Source: JAAXXJ01 sp964412455
GTDB lineage: Bacteria > Nitrospirota > UBA9217
DNA length: 59,644 bases
Reading direction: 5' to 3'
NCBI GenBank assembly: GCA_964412455.1
Contig: CAYPOT010000017.1
Location: 1 to 59,644, forward strand
In this document: positions 25,505 to 33,282 of the stretch, one piece after another
Numbering within the stretch: position 1 is the first letter of the stretch
Layout of the letters: every line of letters starts with the position of its first letter
Notes under the pieces: model-generated
Databases searched by the model: none
What the model saw: the letters and a program-made list of their open reading frames with translations, nothing else
What the model was told of the DNA's origin: nothing
Made by a program: the position numbers and the translations under genes

Positions 25505-26713
25505 ATGGATTACTCTCTTGAATCAGATTTTGTAAAACAGCTCGATAAAGACATCCTGGACTTCGTTCTGATGGGAATGGAATACAAGGACGAGGATCGA
25601 TTCAACGAGCTGGCCCTCAGGGAGTTCGAACTGCAGTATCACACCATCGAACCGTACCGGGAATACTGCAAGAAAAAGGGATCGGTGCCGGAGTCCGTAA
25701 AGCAGTGGCAGCAGATACCCGCTGCTCCGTCTGCGGCGTTCAAAAAGTTCATCATGGCGTCTTTTCCCGTTGAAAAGGCGGAACACGCTTACTTTACAAG
25801 CGGCACGACGGACCCCGCGCGAAAGGGGTCGATCCTGCGGGACAAGGGCGCCGTAGACCTCATCAATGCAGCCAACGGGCTGTTGACCAGAAAGTATGTT
25901 TTTCCCGACTTCGAGAGAATGAAGATCCTGCTCATGGTGCCTTCACCCAGGATGGCGCCGGGCATCGGTATCGCCATAGGGCTTGACCGCGTGCGAAAGG
26001 AATTCGGGACGCCGGAAAGCGCATACCTTATTTCACCACTCGGCTTGGATCTGGAATTACTCCTGAAGTCCCTTGTCGACGCGGAACGGACTGGAGAACC
26101 AGTCGCGATCATCGGTTCGACGGTTGGGTTTGTCTATTTCCTGAAGGCCTGCGAAAAGGAAGGGCTCAGCTTCCGCCTTCCTTCCGGTTCGAGGGTCTGC
26201 GACGGTGGAGGCTATCTCGGTCAATTCGGGGAATGCACAAGGGATGAGCTCTATGAGAAGTGCAGGCTGATCCTCGGGGTCGAAGCTCATTATTGCATCA
26301 ATGTGCTCGGCATGGGAGAGATCAGCACCAATTTCTTCGATAATGTTCTTGATGACCACTTCAAGGGCAGGAAAGGCGATCGATTCAAAGTGATTCCTCC
26401 ATGGACCCGGACCGGGGTGGTGAGCATCGATACGTTCGAAAGGCTCCCGCGGGGGGAGACGGGGCTTTTGCAGCACTACGATCTGGTGAACAGGAGTATG
26501 GTCATTGCGGTTCAGACGGACAATCTCGGCTTTGAAAAGGAGCAGGGATTTGAGATCGTCGGCAGATGGAAAAAGCAGCAGGGGAAGATGGACTGCGAAG
26601 AGATACGGGGCAGCCACGGCGGGAAGTTCATTACGCAAATGGTGGAATTTCTACTGAAAAGAAATCTGAAAAAGATAGGGAAGGTCTACAGTAAGGTCGC
26701 GAAGGAGCGGTAG
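25505..26713 (+). CDS. LuxE-like acyl-protein synthetase
   Basis: A 402-residue LuxE-family protein with an intact TSGTT (about residues 97-101) followed by the DPARKGS loop, and the conserved APSAAFKKF, YFLKACEKEG and VIPPWTRTG blocks. In bioluminescence LuxE activates fatty acid for LuxC reduction, but no LuxC-type reductase is in the window. It is 45 bp after its degenerate paralogue and 5 bp before a 59-codon gene, so the three are probably co-transcribed. The acyl acceptor is unknown; the small Cys-containing protein downstream is one candidate. Confidence 0.85.
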   Translation: MDYSLESDFVKQLDKDILDFVLMGMEYKDEDRFNELALREFELQYHTIEPYREYCKKKGSVPESVKQWQQIPAAPSAAFKKFIMASFPVEKAEHAYFTSGTTDPARKGSILRDKGAVDLINAANGLLTRKYVFPDFERMKILLMVPSPRMAPGIGIAIGLDRVRKEFGTPESAYLISPLGLDLELLLKSLVDAERTGEPVAIIGSTVGFVYFLKACEKEGLSFRLPSGSRVCDGGGYLGQFGECTRDELYEKCRLILGVEAHYCINVLGMGEISTNFFDNVLDDHFKGRKGDRFKVIPPWTRTGVVSIDTFERLPRGETGLLQHYDLVNRSMVIAVQTDNLGFEKEQGFEIVGRWKKQQGKMDCEEIRGSHGGKFITQMVEFLLKRNLKKIGKVYSKVAKER

Positions 26714-26718
26714 ACGCT

Positions 26719-26898
26719 ATGAAAAGGAAAAAGCCCGAAGAGATAACGGATAAGTTGATTGGGGAAGCCGACAAGGTCTGCGCCTGTTCGGCGATCGTCG
26801 GCGATATTATCGCAGCCACGAATGAGGCAAAGAAGAAAAAGACGTCATTGAAACGGCTCTTGGATTTGATCAAGGAGAAAAAACAGAGGAACAGCTGA
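26719..26898 (+). CDS. Small basic Cys-containing protein (59 aa)
   Basis: ATG at 26719, five bases after the LuxE-like stop, with AAGGAG (26702-26707) inside the end of that gene. The product is 59 residues, Lys-rich at both ends (MKRKKPEE...; NEAKKKKTSLKRLL), with a central VCACSAIVGDIIAA stretch bearing two Cys as CxC. No export signal is seen. I do not recognise a family. Position and tight spacing suggest a partner or acyl acceptor for the synthetases (inference). Confidence 0.6.
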   Translation: MKRKKPEEITDKLIGEADKVCACSAIVGDIIAATNEAKKKKTSLKRLLDLIKEKKQRNS

Positions 26899-27027
26899 TT
26901 CTATCATGGTGCCCGTTGCTTAAGAATGAAATGTTATCGGAAAGTATGTGAAGATATGGGTATTGGTTTTAGTTTCAGGCTTTAAAGGTTCTTTTTAAGT
27001 TTGCGAAGTGACTGTTTCGTTTCTTTA

Positions 27028-27360
27028 GCAGGTTGTTGAAAAAGTCACTTCTTCATCTGAATTTACTGGCATAGCTCGTAAAGCGATGTTATATACATCG
27101 CGCAATTATCATTTTTCACTACTGGAGCGATGCATGCGCGGAGACGACACCAAACCTGAAGCAATGTTCTACTATATATCAATATATCACCGGAATCGAT
27201 GATCCCTCAGGAGCATCCATTGCGACCCATCCGCAAGATGGTGGATCAGGCGCTTGAGGAGCTTTCCCCAGAGTTCGACAAGATGTATTCTCGAATCGGA
27301 CGCCCTTCGGTGCCGCCAGAGAAGCTCCTGAAAGGACTTCTCCTCCAAACCCGCTACTAG
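27028..27360 (+). mobile_element. Remnant of an IS5/IS1182-type insertion sequence (left end and transposase N-terminus)
   Basis: GCAGGTTGTTGAAAAAGTC at 27028-27046 has the look of an IS terminal repeat. From the ATG at 27134 the reading MRGDDTKPEAMFYYIS matches transposase N-termini of this group. It hits a stop (TGA), and the homology resumes in another frame as EHPLRPIRKMVDQALEELSP and GRPSVPPEKLLKGLLLQ before a TAG at 27358-27360. Only about 75 of over 400 residues remain, so it is dead. No right end was found. The flanking 26899-27027 and 27361-27450 hold no gene that I can see. Confidence 0.78.
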
Positions 27361-27450
27361 AGCAGGGCGTTACCTGAACGATCAAGAGGGGTGAGGAAAA
27401 TAGACTTCCGCATTTCTTTCTTTTTACCCGCACCCTGGCAACAATATCAC

Positions 27451-27479
27451 TTGACACTATTAACGCATTGCGTTACTAT
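27451..27479 (+). promoter_or_regulatory. higBA promoter with embedded operator-like dyad
   Basis: TTGACA (27451-27456), a 17-bp spacer, then TACTAT (27474-27479). Between them sits a perfect dyad TAACGC-att-GCGTTA (27461-27475), placed where a HigA-type repressor would block RNA polymerase. The higB ATG begins only 6 bases after the -10, so the transcript is probably leaderless. Confidence 0.7.
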
Positions 27480-27484
27480 TGGCT

Positions 27485-27766
27485 ATGGTTAAAAGCTTTC
27501 ATGGTAAAGATAACGAAAAGCTGTTCAACCGGCAGTTTGCATCGAAATTTCCGTCAGAAATACGCCGCGTCGCCTTGAATAAACTGATGTATCTGGATGC
27601 TGCGGACCGCCTTGAAGATTTGAGGGTCCCTCCAGGCAATCGGCTGGAGAATCTATCCGGTAGCCGCCATTCGCAACATAGCATACGGATCAACGATCAA
27701 TGGAGAATATGCTTTCGATGGCATCAAGGAGATGCCTACGATGTTGAGATAACCGATTATCACTAG
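27485..27766 (+). CDS. higB: HigB-type toxin (RelE superfamily)
   Basis: A 93-residue protein (MVKSFHGKDNEKLF...) of the plasmid-maintenance killer/HigB family, which cleaves mRNA on the ribosome. Family marks are RLEDLRVPPGNRLENLSG and the C-terminal WRICFRWHQGDAYDVEITDYH split over the last two strands. ATG 27485 is preferred to the in-frame TTG at 27479, which lies inside the -10 region. It stops nine bases before the antitoxin start. Confidence 0.9.
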   Translation: MVKSFHGKDNEKLFNRQFASKFPSEIRRVALNKLMYLDAADRLEDLRVPPGNRLENLSGSRHSQHSIRINDQWRICFRWHQGDAYDVEITDYH

Positions 27767-27775
27767 GAGCGAATT

Positions 27776-28084
27776 ATGAGAGCGAAAAAAGTACCCCCCA
27801 TCCATCCGGGAGAAATTCTGCTGGAAGACTTTCTTGAGCCTATGGGAATAAGCCAGTACAGGCTTTCCAAGGACATCAGCGTACCGCCTCGCCGTATCAA
27901 TGAAATTGTTCAGGGCAAACGTTCAATTTCCGCAAATACCGCGCTAAGACTCTCTCGCTATTTCGGACTTTCAGAACGATTCTGGCTCAATCTTCAGTCG
28001 CGCTATGATCTTGAGGTGGAAAAAGACAAATTGGATGAACGTCTTGCGAAAGAAGTGCGTGTCTTGACGTTGCAGCACGCCTAA
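27776..28084 (+). CDS. higA: HigA-type antitoxin (XRE family)
   Basis: A 102-residue protein with the HigA opening PPIHPGEILLEDFLEPMGIS and an HTH XRE domain (SQYRLSKDISVPPRRINEIV). The tail is FWLNLQSRYDLEVEKDK. It neutralises HigB and probably represses the operon through the dyad at 27461-27475. AGGAG (27764-27768) overlaps the toxin stop codon, which links translation of the two. Confidence 0.92.
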   Translation: MRAKKVPPIHPGEILLEDFLEPMGISQYRLSKDISVPPRRINEIVQGKRSISANTALRLSRYFGLSERFWLNLQSRYDLEVEKDKLDERLAKEVRVLTLQHA

Positions 28085-28478
28085 ATCATGATGATTCCAA
28101 CCTGTGGGTACCTTTAGGCGCGCCAAAGGCGGTGCAAGACCCGCGCGATAGGACCCGGTCAGGCCGTTGGTGCAAATTATACCTTGTAAATTAAAAGGTC
28201 ATCTTATAAATTGCAACGATGACCGAATTGTTGAAGGTGGTTTCTTCGCAGGCTATTGATTCGCGTTCAAGTTCATATTGCTAACTGGACCAGTAAATAC
28301 AATGTCGCAGAGGTGACCGAGGACACCGAGAGTAGATTAAAATACGCATTTCTGCAGGCCTTTCTCTGAGACCTTTGTGTTCTCGGTGGCAAACAATGTT
28401 AACTATAATATGAACTCCATAGTAAATCAGATTATTTTATCCTTATGTCGGCTTGGCCGAGTTAGGTGACCGTCAATT
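28085..28478. other. Gene-free stretch with degenerate intergenic repeats
   Basis: No open frame with family features was seen. Positions 28304-28332 and 28364-28393 are loosely inverted blocks of the CTTTGTG/CTCGGTGG word type. At 28446-28465 there is a degenerate copy (about 16 of 19 bases in the core) of the 25-bp hairpin unit, oriented toward the gene at 28479. Its tail, TTAGGTGA, may serve as that gene's ribosome-binding site. Confidence 0.55.
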
Positions 28479-28829
28479 ATGAACAAAGCATTCACCATCT
28501 TCATCGGTTTTCTGCACGACTTCGCCGCGGGCTGTTGGGCGGCCACGGTCCTGGCTGTGTACTGGGTGGACCGTATTGCGATGCAGCGTCCTGAGCTCAA
28601 GATCACGTTTGATCTGCTTGAACGGCAGTTCTTCTGGGCGGGGGTGGGGTGCACCGCCATCGTCCTGCTGGCCGGCATGGGGCGGACCTTTACCTATGCC
28701 TACATCGGCAGCGTCTACGGTGAACCGTCAGAGCAGCTGCGCCGGAAGATGTTGATTATCAAGCACATCGTGCTGTTCACCGTATTTGGTTTAGGGACCT
28801 GGTGGCAATATGGAATGTCCTTTAATTAA
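28479..28829 (+). CDS. Small membrane protein, paralogue of the 23516 C-terminal domain
   Basis: The 116-residue protein has three hydrophobic helices: FIGFLHDFAAGCWAATVLAV, FFWAGVGCTAIVLLAGMG and IIKHIVLFTVFGLGTWWQY. A His sits at the start of the first and third helices, also in the paralogue, so haem b or metal binding is conceivable. AGGTGA (28464-28469) lies nine bases before the ATG. It is an isolated gene between two toxin-antitoxin pairs, and a remnant of a near-identical C-terminus lies 1.8 kb downstream. The function is unknown. Confidence 0.68.
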   Translation: MNKAFTIFIGFLHDFAAGCWAATVLAVYWVDRIAMQRPELKITFDLLERQFFWAGVGCTAIVLLAGMGRTFTYAYIGSVYGEPSEQLRRKMLIIKHIVLFTVFGLGTWWQYGMSFN

Positions 28830-28830
28830 T

Positions 28831-28890
28831 ATGCATAATATACAATACAAAAATATGTTGATATTCAATATTGTATTGTATATAATGCAT
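28831..28890 (+). promoter_or_regulatory. hipBA promoter and 19-bp inverted-repeat operator
   Basis: TTGATA (28858-28863), 17-bp spacer, perfect TATAAT (28881-28886). The promoter is framed by an inverted repeat of 19 bp with one mismatch (28831-28849 and 28872-28890), the right arm covering the -10. This fits autorepression by HipB. The hipB ATG begins 7 bases after the -10, so the mRNA is probably leaderless. Confidence 0.78.
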
Positions 28891-28892
28891 GC

Positions 28893-29135
28893 ATGTTGAT
28901 TGACATAGGAAGAGAAATACGGAAAGCCCGTAAACTTCGAAAGTTATCCCAGACGGATCTTGCGAAGGGGCTGGGCATGAGCCGTTCGACTATCAGCCAG
29001 ATAGAGTCTGGTACCGTACAAGAGATCGGGGCCAGGAAACTGATCCGCATCCTGGATTCCCTTGGACTGGAACTTCGGATCCGTCCCGCCGCTTCTCCGC
29101 CAACACTTGAGGAACTGCAGGAGGAGCAGAAGTGA
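28893..29135 (+). CDS. hipB: HipB-like XRE antitoxin
   Basis: An 80-residue HTH protein: IGREIRKARKLRKLSQTDLA, then GMSRSTISQIESG (recognition helix region), then a tail LRIRPAASPPTLEELQEEQK that may contact HipA. It overlaps hipA by 4 bp (GTGA). No Shine-Dalgarno sequence precedes the ATG, in line with leaderless initiation from the adjacent promoter. Confidence 0.9.
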   Translation: MLIDIGREIRKARKLRKLSQTDLAKGLGMSRSTISQIESGTVQEIGARKLIRILDSLGLELRIRPAASPPTLEELQEEQK

Positions 29136-30322
29136 CGACAGGTTCTGAAACCCTCGCTGTCTGGGCGGCAGGGGACCGGGCCGGATTGCTTCGTCGTGAG
29201 GGCGGCTTACGCCATGTTTTTGCCTACGATCCTTCAACGCCGGAAACTACCCAAGTGTCGCTTACCATGCCGGTTCGACTGGAAAGCTGGGTCAGCCGGG
29301 ATCTTCATCCTGTGTTCCAGATGAACTTGCCGGAGGGGGTACTGCTGGAAGCAATACGACGTGCTGTTGCCAAGGTGGCAGGAAGTGATGATCTCACGTT
29401 ATTAAGGATCACCGGCGGAAACCAGATCGGACGCAACCGATTTTCCCTTGTTGGTGATGAGTCGCCGGGTCTGCCTGAATCTCCGGAATCCCTCGAAAAA
29501 CTTCTGACCTATCCCGATACCGCAGAGCTGTTTCAGGAGCTTATGGGTCGCTATGCTCTGCGGTCGGGTATTTCCGGTGTACAACCGAAGGTCATGCTCG
29601 ATGCAAAGGACCGGGTTGCCCTGACCACGGCGGGTTACATCGTAAAATCCTGGGGACATGACTATCCGCAGTTGGCAGCCAATGAGTATTTCTGCATGAC
29701 TGCCGCGAAGCGGGCTGGTCTGCCGGTGCCGGAGTTCCATCTTGCTGAGAACGGCGGTCTCTTTGTGATGAAGCGTTTTGATCTTGGGCCGGGTGGCGTG
29801 TTTCTGGGATTTGAGGATATGTGCAGCCTGCAAGGGGTTGGAACGTCCCAGAAGTACAGCAGCAGTTACGAACGGATCGCGCGAAGCATCAGGGATTTTG
29901 TTTCCGGCAGCTACCAGGCGCAGGCGCGGCAGCAGTTTTTCGAAATGCTGGTGTTGTCCCTCATGGTGCGCAACGGCGACGCTCATTTGAAAAATTTCGG
30001 AGTATTATATGGAGCGCCGGGGTCCGTGAGGCTGGCGCCGCTCTATGACGTGGTGACCACGACAGCTTATATCCGAAATGATGTGCCGGCGCTCTCACTT
30101 GCCGGCACAAAGAAATGGTGGTCCCGGAAGATCTTAGAGCAATTTGGGGTAGCTCATCTCTCTCTGACCCCCGGTGCCATCCGGCAGGCCATTGAACGGA
30201 GTGCTGATGCTATTGCTGAAACCCGTAAAGAGGTTCAAGCGTATATCAGCGATCATCCCGAATTCCGGGAGACAGGTGAAGTCATGCTTGCGGCGTGGGA
30301 GAACGGCGTTCAACTCGCCTGA
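29132..30322 (+). CDS. hipA: HipA-family serine/threonine kinase toxin
   Basis: A 396-residue HipA-like kinase starting at GTG. It has the N-subdomain 1 (LAVWAAGDRAGLLRREGG...), the GVQPKVML strand, the catalytic loop NGDAHLKNFG (about residues 285-294) and the metal-binding APLYDVV. HipA kinases phosphorylate aminoacyl-tRNA synthetases or similar targets and cause dormancy. All key motifs look intact, so it should be active. Confidence 0.92.
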   Translation: MTTGSETLAVWAAGDRAGLLRREGGLRHVFAYDPSTPETTQVSLTMPVRLESWVSRDLHPVFQMNLPEGVLLEAIRRAVAKVAGSDDLTLLRITGGNQIGRNRFSLVGDESPGLPESPESLEKLLTYPDTAELFQELMGRYALRSGISGVQPKVMLDAKDRVALTTAGYIVKSWGHDYPQLAANEYFCMTAAKRAGLPVPEFHLAENGGLFVMKRFDLGPGGVFLGFEDMCSLQGVGTSQKYSSSYERIARSIRDFVSGSYQAQARQQFFEMLVLSLMVRNGDAHLKNFGVLYGAPGSVRLAPLYDVVTTTAYIRNDVPALSLAGTKKWWSRKILEQFGVAHLSLTPGAIRQAIERSADAIAETRKEVQAYISDHPEFRETGEVMLAAWENGVQLA

Positions 30323-30362
30323 TTGAGGGGATGCGTAACGATAAACCGGAGTGGAGTTTTTC

Positions 30363-30557
30363 ATGATCATCGCCAGAATGTTGGAAAAGGGTCGGATCGT
30401 CATCCCGAAAGAGGCGAGGGAAAAGGCCCACATCGGTCCCGGAGACAAGGTTGAGGTCAGAGTCACCGACGAAGGGATACTAATTTCACCGCTCAGCAAG
30501 AGCCATACAGACTGCTTCACGGGGGTTGTTAAGGGCAGACTGTCGCTGCGGGAGTAA
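30363..30557 (+). CDS. AbrB/MazE/SpoVT-type antitoxin, toxin lost
   Basis: A 64-residue swapped-hairpin DNA-binding protein: RMLEKGRIVIPKEAREKAHI, GPGDKVEVRVTDEGILISP. GGAG lies upstream of the ATG; a GTG at 30351 is in frame. Such antitoxins usually precede a PIN toxin, but only the last 28 codons of one remain (30593-30679). It is therefore an orphan antitoxin. Confidence 0.82.
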   Translation: MIIARMLEKGRIVIPKEAREKAHIGPGDKVEVRVTDEGILISPLSKSHTDCFTGVVKGRLSLRE

Positions 30558-30592
30558 GAGCGATTATATGCCGAAAAGTCTTAAGATTTTTC

Positions 30593-30679
30593 ATGCAGAG
30601 GAAGGGAATCAAGCACATTGCTTCCAGTGGCCAGGATTTCGGAACGCTGGAAGACATAACCTTTTGGTCTCCGACATAA
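30593..30679 (+). pseudogene. C-terminal scrap of a PIN-domain (VapC) toxin
   Basis: The frame reads MQRKGIKHIASSGQDFGTLE, then DITFWSPT and a stop. This matches the end of PIN toxins (...GIKHIASNDxDFDRIxGI...). The acidic active-site region is partly altered (SGQDF for the usual NDxDF), and the N-terminal three quarters are missing. It directly follows the AbrB-type antitoxin, so the pair was once a vapBC module. Confidence 0.66.
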
Positions 30680-30761
30680 ACTGATCGTCGAGCATATCGT
30701 GTTGTTCTCGGTCTTCGGCATAGGGACGTGGTGGCAGTATTTCATGGCTTTTCCCCGGTAG
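30672..30761 (+). pseudogene. C-terminal scrap of a third copy of the 28479 membrane protein
   Basis: The frame reads RHKLIVEHIVLFSVFGIGTW, then WQYFMAFPR and a stop. It aligns with RRKMLIIKHIVLFTVFGLGTW...WQYGMSFN at the end of the 28479 protein. The scrap overlaps the end of the vapC remnant, so a deletion fused the two. It sits just before a radical SAM gene, as the 23516 copy sits just after one. Confidence 0.75.
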
Positions 30762-30789
30762 TGAGCGACCGCATAACTTCAAAATTCTT

Positions 30790-30818
30790 TTGACATTCCA
30801 AGGCTTATTGTTTAATAT
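30790..30818 (+). promoter_or_regulatory. Promoter of the second radical SAM gene
   Basis: TTGACA (30790-30795), 17-bp spacer, TAATAT (30813-30818). The GTG (30828) and ATG (30831) start codons are only 10 and 13 bases past the -10, so the leader is zero to about six bases. No Shine-Dalgarno sequence is present. Confidence 0.65.
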
Positions 30819-30830
30819 GTCCAAATTGTG

Positions 30831-32291
30831 ATGAACAAACCCAAAAAGGTCCTCCTTATAACCCCGCCCTACCATGCGGGAGTCGTCGAATCCGCCGGTG
30901 TCTGGATGAACGTTGCCTTCGTTTATCTCGCGGGCAGCCTCCGGCAGGCGGGCCACGAACCGGTGATCTACGACGCCATGAGCGCGTGGCACACCTACGA
31001 CGACATCCGGAAGCGGATCGAGACGGAGAAACCCGATGTTGTCGGCACGACTGCCTTTACCGCCGAGATCGTGGACGCCCTCAAGGTCCTGAAGCTTGCC
31101 AAGGAGGTCGATCCCCGCATCACCACCATCATCGGGAACGTCCACCCCACCTACTGCTACGACGAGATCCTGACTGCGGCGGACAATCCCGTGGATTATA
31201 TCGTCATGGGGGAGGGCGAAGAGACCGTTGTGGAGCTCATGGACTGCCTTTCGTCCGGGGGAGATCCGGGCAAAGTCAGTTCGATCGCCTTCTCGCGGGA
31301 TGGAATGGTCACGGTCACTCCATCGCGGCCCTTTATCAGCGACCTGGACAGCCTGCCGCTGGCCTGGGACCTCGTGGACTGGAAACTTTATACCTACAAA
31401 CCCATGAAGGATTCGGTGCTCGCCATCGTCAGCACCTCGCGGGGTTGCAGTCAGAAGTGCAGTTTCTGTTCGCAGCAGCTCTTCTGGAAGCGCAAATGGC
31501 GGGGCAGGAGCGCCGAGAACGTGGTCGAGGAGCTGGAACACCTGCGGGACACCTATGGCGTGAACGTGGTCATGTTCGCCGATGAGACGCCGACGCTGGA
31601 CGGGAAACGGTGGGAGCGGATGCTGGACCTGCTGATCGAACGGAAGGTGGGCGTGAAGATCCTGATGGAGACCCGGGTGGACGATATCATCCGGGATGAG
31701 CATATTATGGACAAGTACCGTCTTGCCCAGGTGGACCACATTTATGTGGGCGTGGAGGCCACGACGCAGGCCGCGCTCGACGCATTCAACAAGAACATCA
31801 AAGTTGAGGACTCAAAGCGCGCCCTGGACCTGATCAACGCCCAGGACATCGTGACCGAGACCTCGTTCGTGCTGGGCATGCCCGATGACACGCCCGAGAG
31901 CATGGCGAAGACCCTTGAACTGGCGATGTACTATAATCCCGACATGGCGTTCTTCCTGGCCATCGCCCCGTGGCCCTATTCCGAGATCTACCCGAGCCTC
32001 AAGGAGCACATCGAGGTGAAGGACTACAGCAGGTACAATCTCGTCGAGCCGGTCATGAAGACGAAGACCATGACCCTCCAGGAAGTGCATGACTGGCTAG
32101 GCAAGGCCTCACGCGAGTTTTTCACCCACAAGATGCATACCCTTGACACGATGACCCCGAAGAAGCGGGAGTTCATGATCAAGGTCATTCATATCATCGC
32201 CACCAGTTCCTACCTCGCCAAGACGATGAAGGGCACCATGCCCGAGGACATCAAGAAGCTGCTCCACGACCTGGAATTATCGCATCCCTGA
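30831..32291 (+). CDS. B12-binding radical SAM protein
   Basis: The 486-residue protein has an N-terminal cobalamin-binding domain (VLLITPPYHAGV, IIGNVHPTYCYDEIL, YIVMGEGEETVVELM) and a radical SAM domain with the cluster motif CSQKCSFC near residue 206. The layout resembles BchE-type and other B12-dependent radical SAM enzymes of unknown substrate. An in-frame GTG one codon upstream is equally possible as start. It shares little beyond the domain plan with the protein at 22216. Both are associated with the same membrane-protein family, one with an intact gene and one with its remnant. Confidence 0.85.
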   Translation: MNKPKKVLLITPPYHAGVVESAGVWMNVAFVYLAGSLRQAGHEPVIYDAMSAWHTYDDIRKRIETEKPDVVGTTAFTAEIVDALKVLKLAKEVDPRITTIIGNVHPTYCYDEILTAADNPVDYIVMGEGEETVVELMDCLSSGGDPGKVSSIAFSRDGMVTVTPSRPFISDLDSLPLAWDLVDWKLYTYKPMKDSVLAIVSTSRGCSQKCSFCSQQLFWKRKWRGRSAENVVEELEHLRDTYGVNVVMFADETPTLDGKRWERMLDLLIERKVGVKILMETRVDDIIRDEHIMDKYRLAQVDHIYVGVEATTQAALDAFNKNIKVEDSKRALDLINAQDIVTETSFVLGMPDDTPESMAKTLELAMYYNPDMAFFLAIAPWPYSEIYPSLKEHIEVKDYSRYNLVEPVMKTKTMTLQEVHDWLGKASREFFTHKMHTLDTMTPKKREFMIKVIHIIATSSYLAKTMKGTMPEDIKKLLHDLELSHP

Positions 32292-32364
32292 TAGTGTCCA
32301 CTAAGCCTCTCCCGTTCGCCTCTACCCTGCGCCCCTGATAGGCTTTCCGTTAACTGCTGAGGCC

Positions 32365-33282
32365 TTACCGCGCCAATGCGTCGCTGCTGTGCCTCATGTA
32401 TTCCGCAAGTCCCGCGAGCGATCCGACCATGACCGACAGGAACCACAGGAACGAAATAGCCGTGCTGGCCTCGGCGGATATTCCGGTGAGGCCGAAGAGA
32501 ACGACGAAGGCGCCCTCCCGCAGACCAAGGCCGGAGATCGAGATGGGGACCGCCATGACGGTGATGATGAGGGGGACGAATACGAACAGCGCGGTGAAAG
32601 AGGGATGCTGACCAAGCCCGAGGGAGATGAGATAGACCTCAAGGATGGTGAGGACCTGGATCAGCAGTGACAGCAGAAAGGCCTTTCCGAGGGCCTGCCG
32701 GTCCCTGAGCGTATCGTGGAAATAATCATAGAAGTCGGCGATGGCCGTGAATCGCCTGCCGATGCGCAGTCCGAAGAACAGCAGGCTTCCCGACAGGAAC
32801 AGGAGGAACAGGGAAGGCGTGAGCCAGTGCAGCCCAAGGGCCTTCAGTTCGCCATAGCCGGCGATGCCGGAGATGAGCCCGATGGACAGGAGTGCAGAAT
32901 ATCCGACATACCGGTCCAAGAACACCGAACCGAGGCTGCTGCCGCCGTGGCCGGTTTCCTTGTAGAGGTAGTAGGCTTTCACGGCGTCTCCGCCGACCGC
33001 GCCCGGCATGAAATGGTTGAAGAAACTGCCGATGAGGCAGAGTGAGAAGAGCTTTTTCCCGGGCTGAGAGCCCTTAAGCAGAATTCCCCATCGCAGGGAA
33101 GCGAGGGCGATCGTCAGGATGTAGATCAGCGAAGACAGGAAAAAGAACCGGAGGTCCATTTTCCCGAGATGGGAAAGGATGTTCTGAAGGCCGACCTTCC
33201 GGAGAACGAACGACAGCAGGAGCCCGCTGACGGATATCTTGAGCGCCAGGAACAGCGCGTTCTTCAGCTTTGTCGAGCTCAC
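32365..33282 (-). CDS. Flippase-like integral membrane protein (LPG synthase TM / UPF0104 family)
   Basis: A 305-residue protein with about eight helices. Family marks are ALASLRWGILLKG, FNHFMPGAVGGDAVKAYYL and SVFLDRYVGYSALL, the glycolipid flippase-like (AglD/UPF0104) pattern. It has no C-terminal synthase domain, so it is not an MprF enzyme. Its start overlaps the pyruvate kinase stop by 4 bp (ATGA), so the two are translationally coupled. The transported lipid is unknown. Confidence 0.85.
   Translation of the reverse strand: MSSTKLKNALFLALKISVSGLLLSFVLRKVGLQNILSHLGKMDLRFFFLSSLIYILTIALASLRWGILLKGSQPGKKLFSLCLIGSFFNHFMPGAVGGDAVKAYYLYKETGHGGSSLGSVFLDRYVGYSALLSIGLISGIAGYGELKALGLHWLTPSLFLLFLSGSLLFFGLRIGRRFTAIADFYDYFHDTLRDRQALGKAFLLSLLIQVLTILEVYLISLGLGQHPSFTALFVFVPLIITVMAVPISISGLGLREGAFVVLFGLTGISAEASTAISFLWFLSVMVGSLAGLAEYMRHSSDALAR

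Noticed and set aside
28304..28393. Equal-quality inverted pair like those at 39852 and 51328
   Set aside because: By eye only about 12 of 28 aligned bases match; it shares the word style but is not strong evidence of an element.
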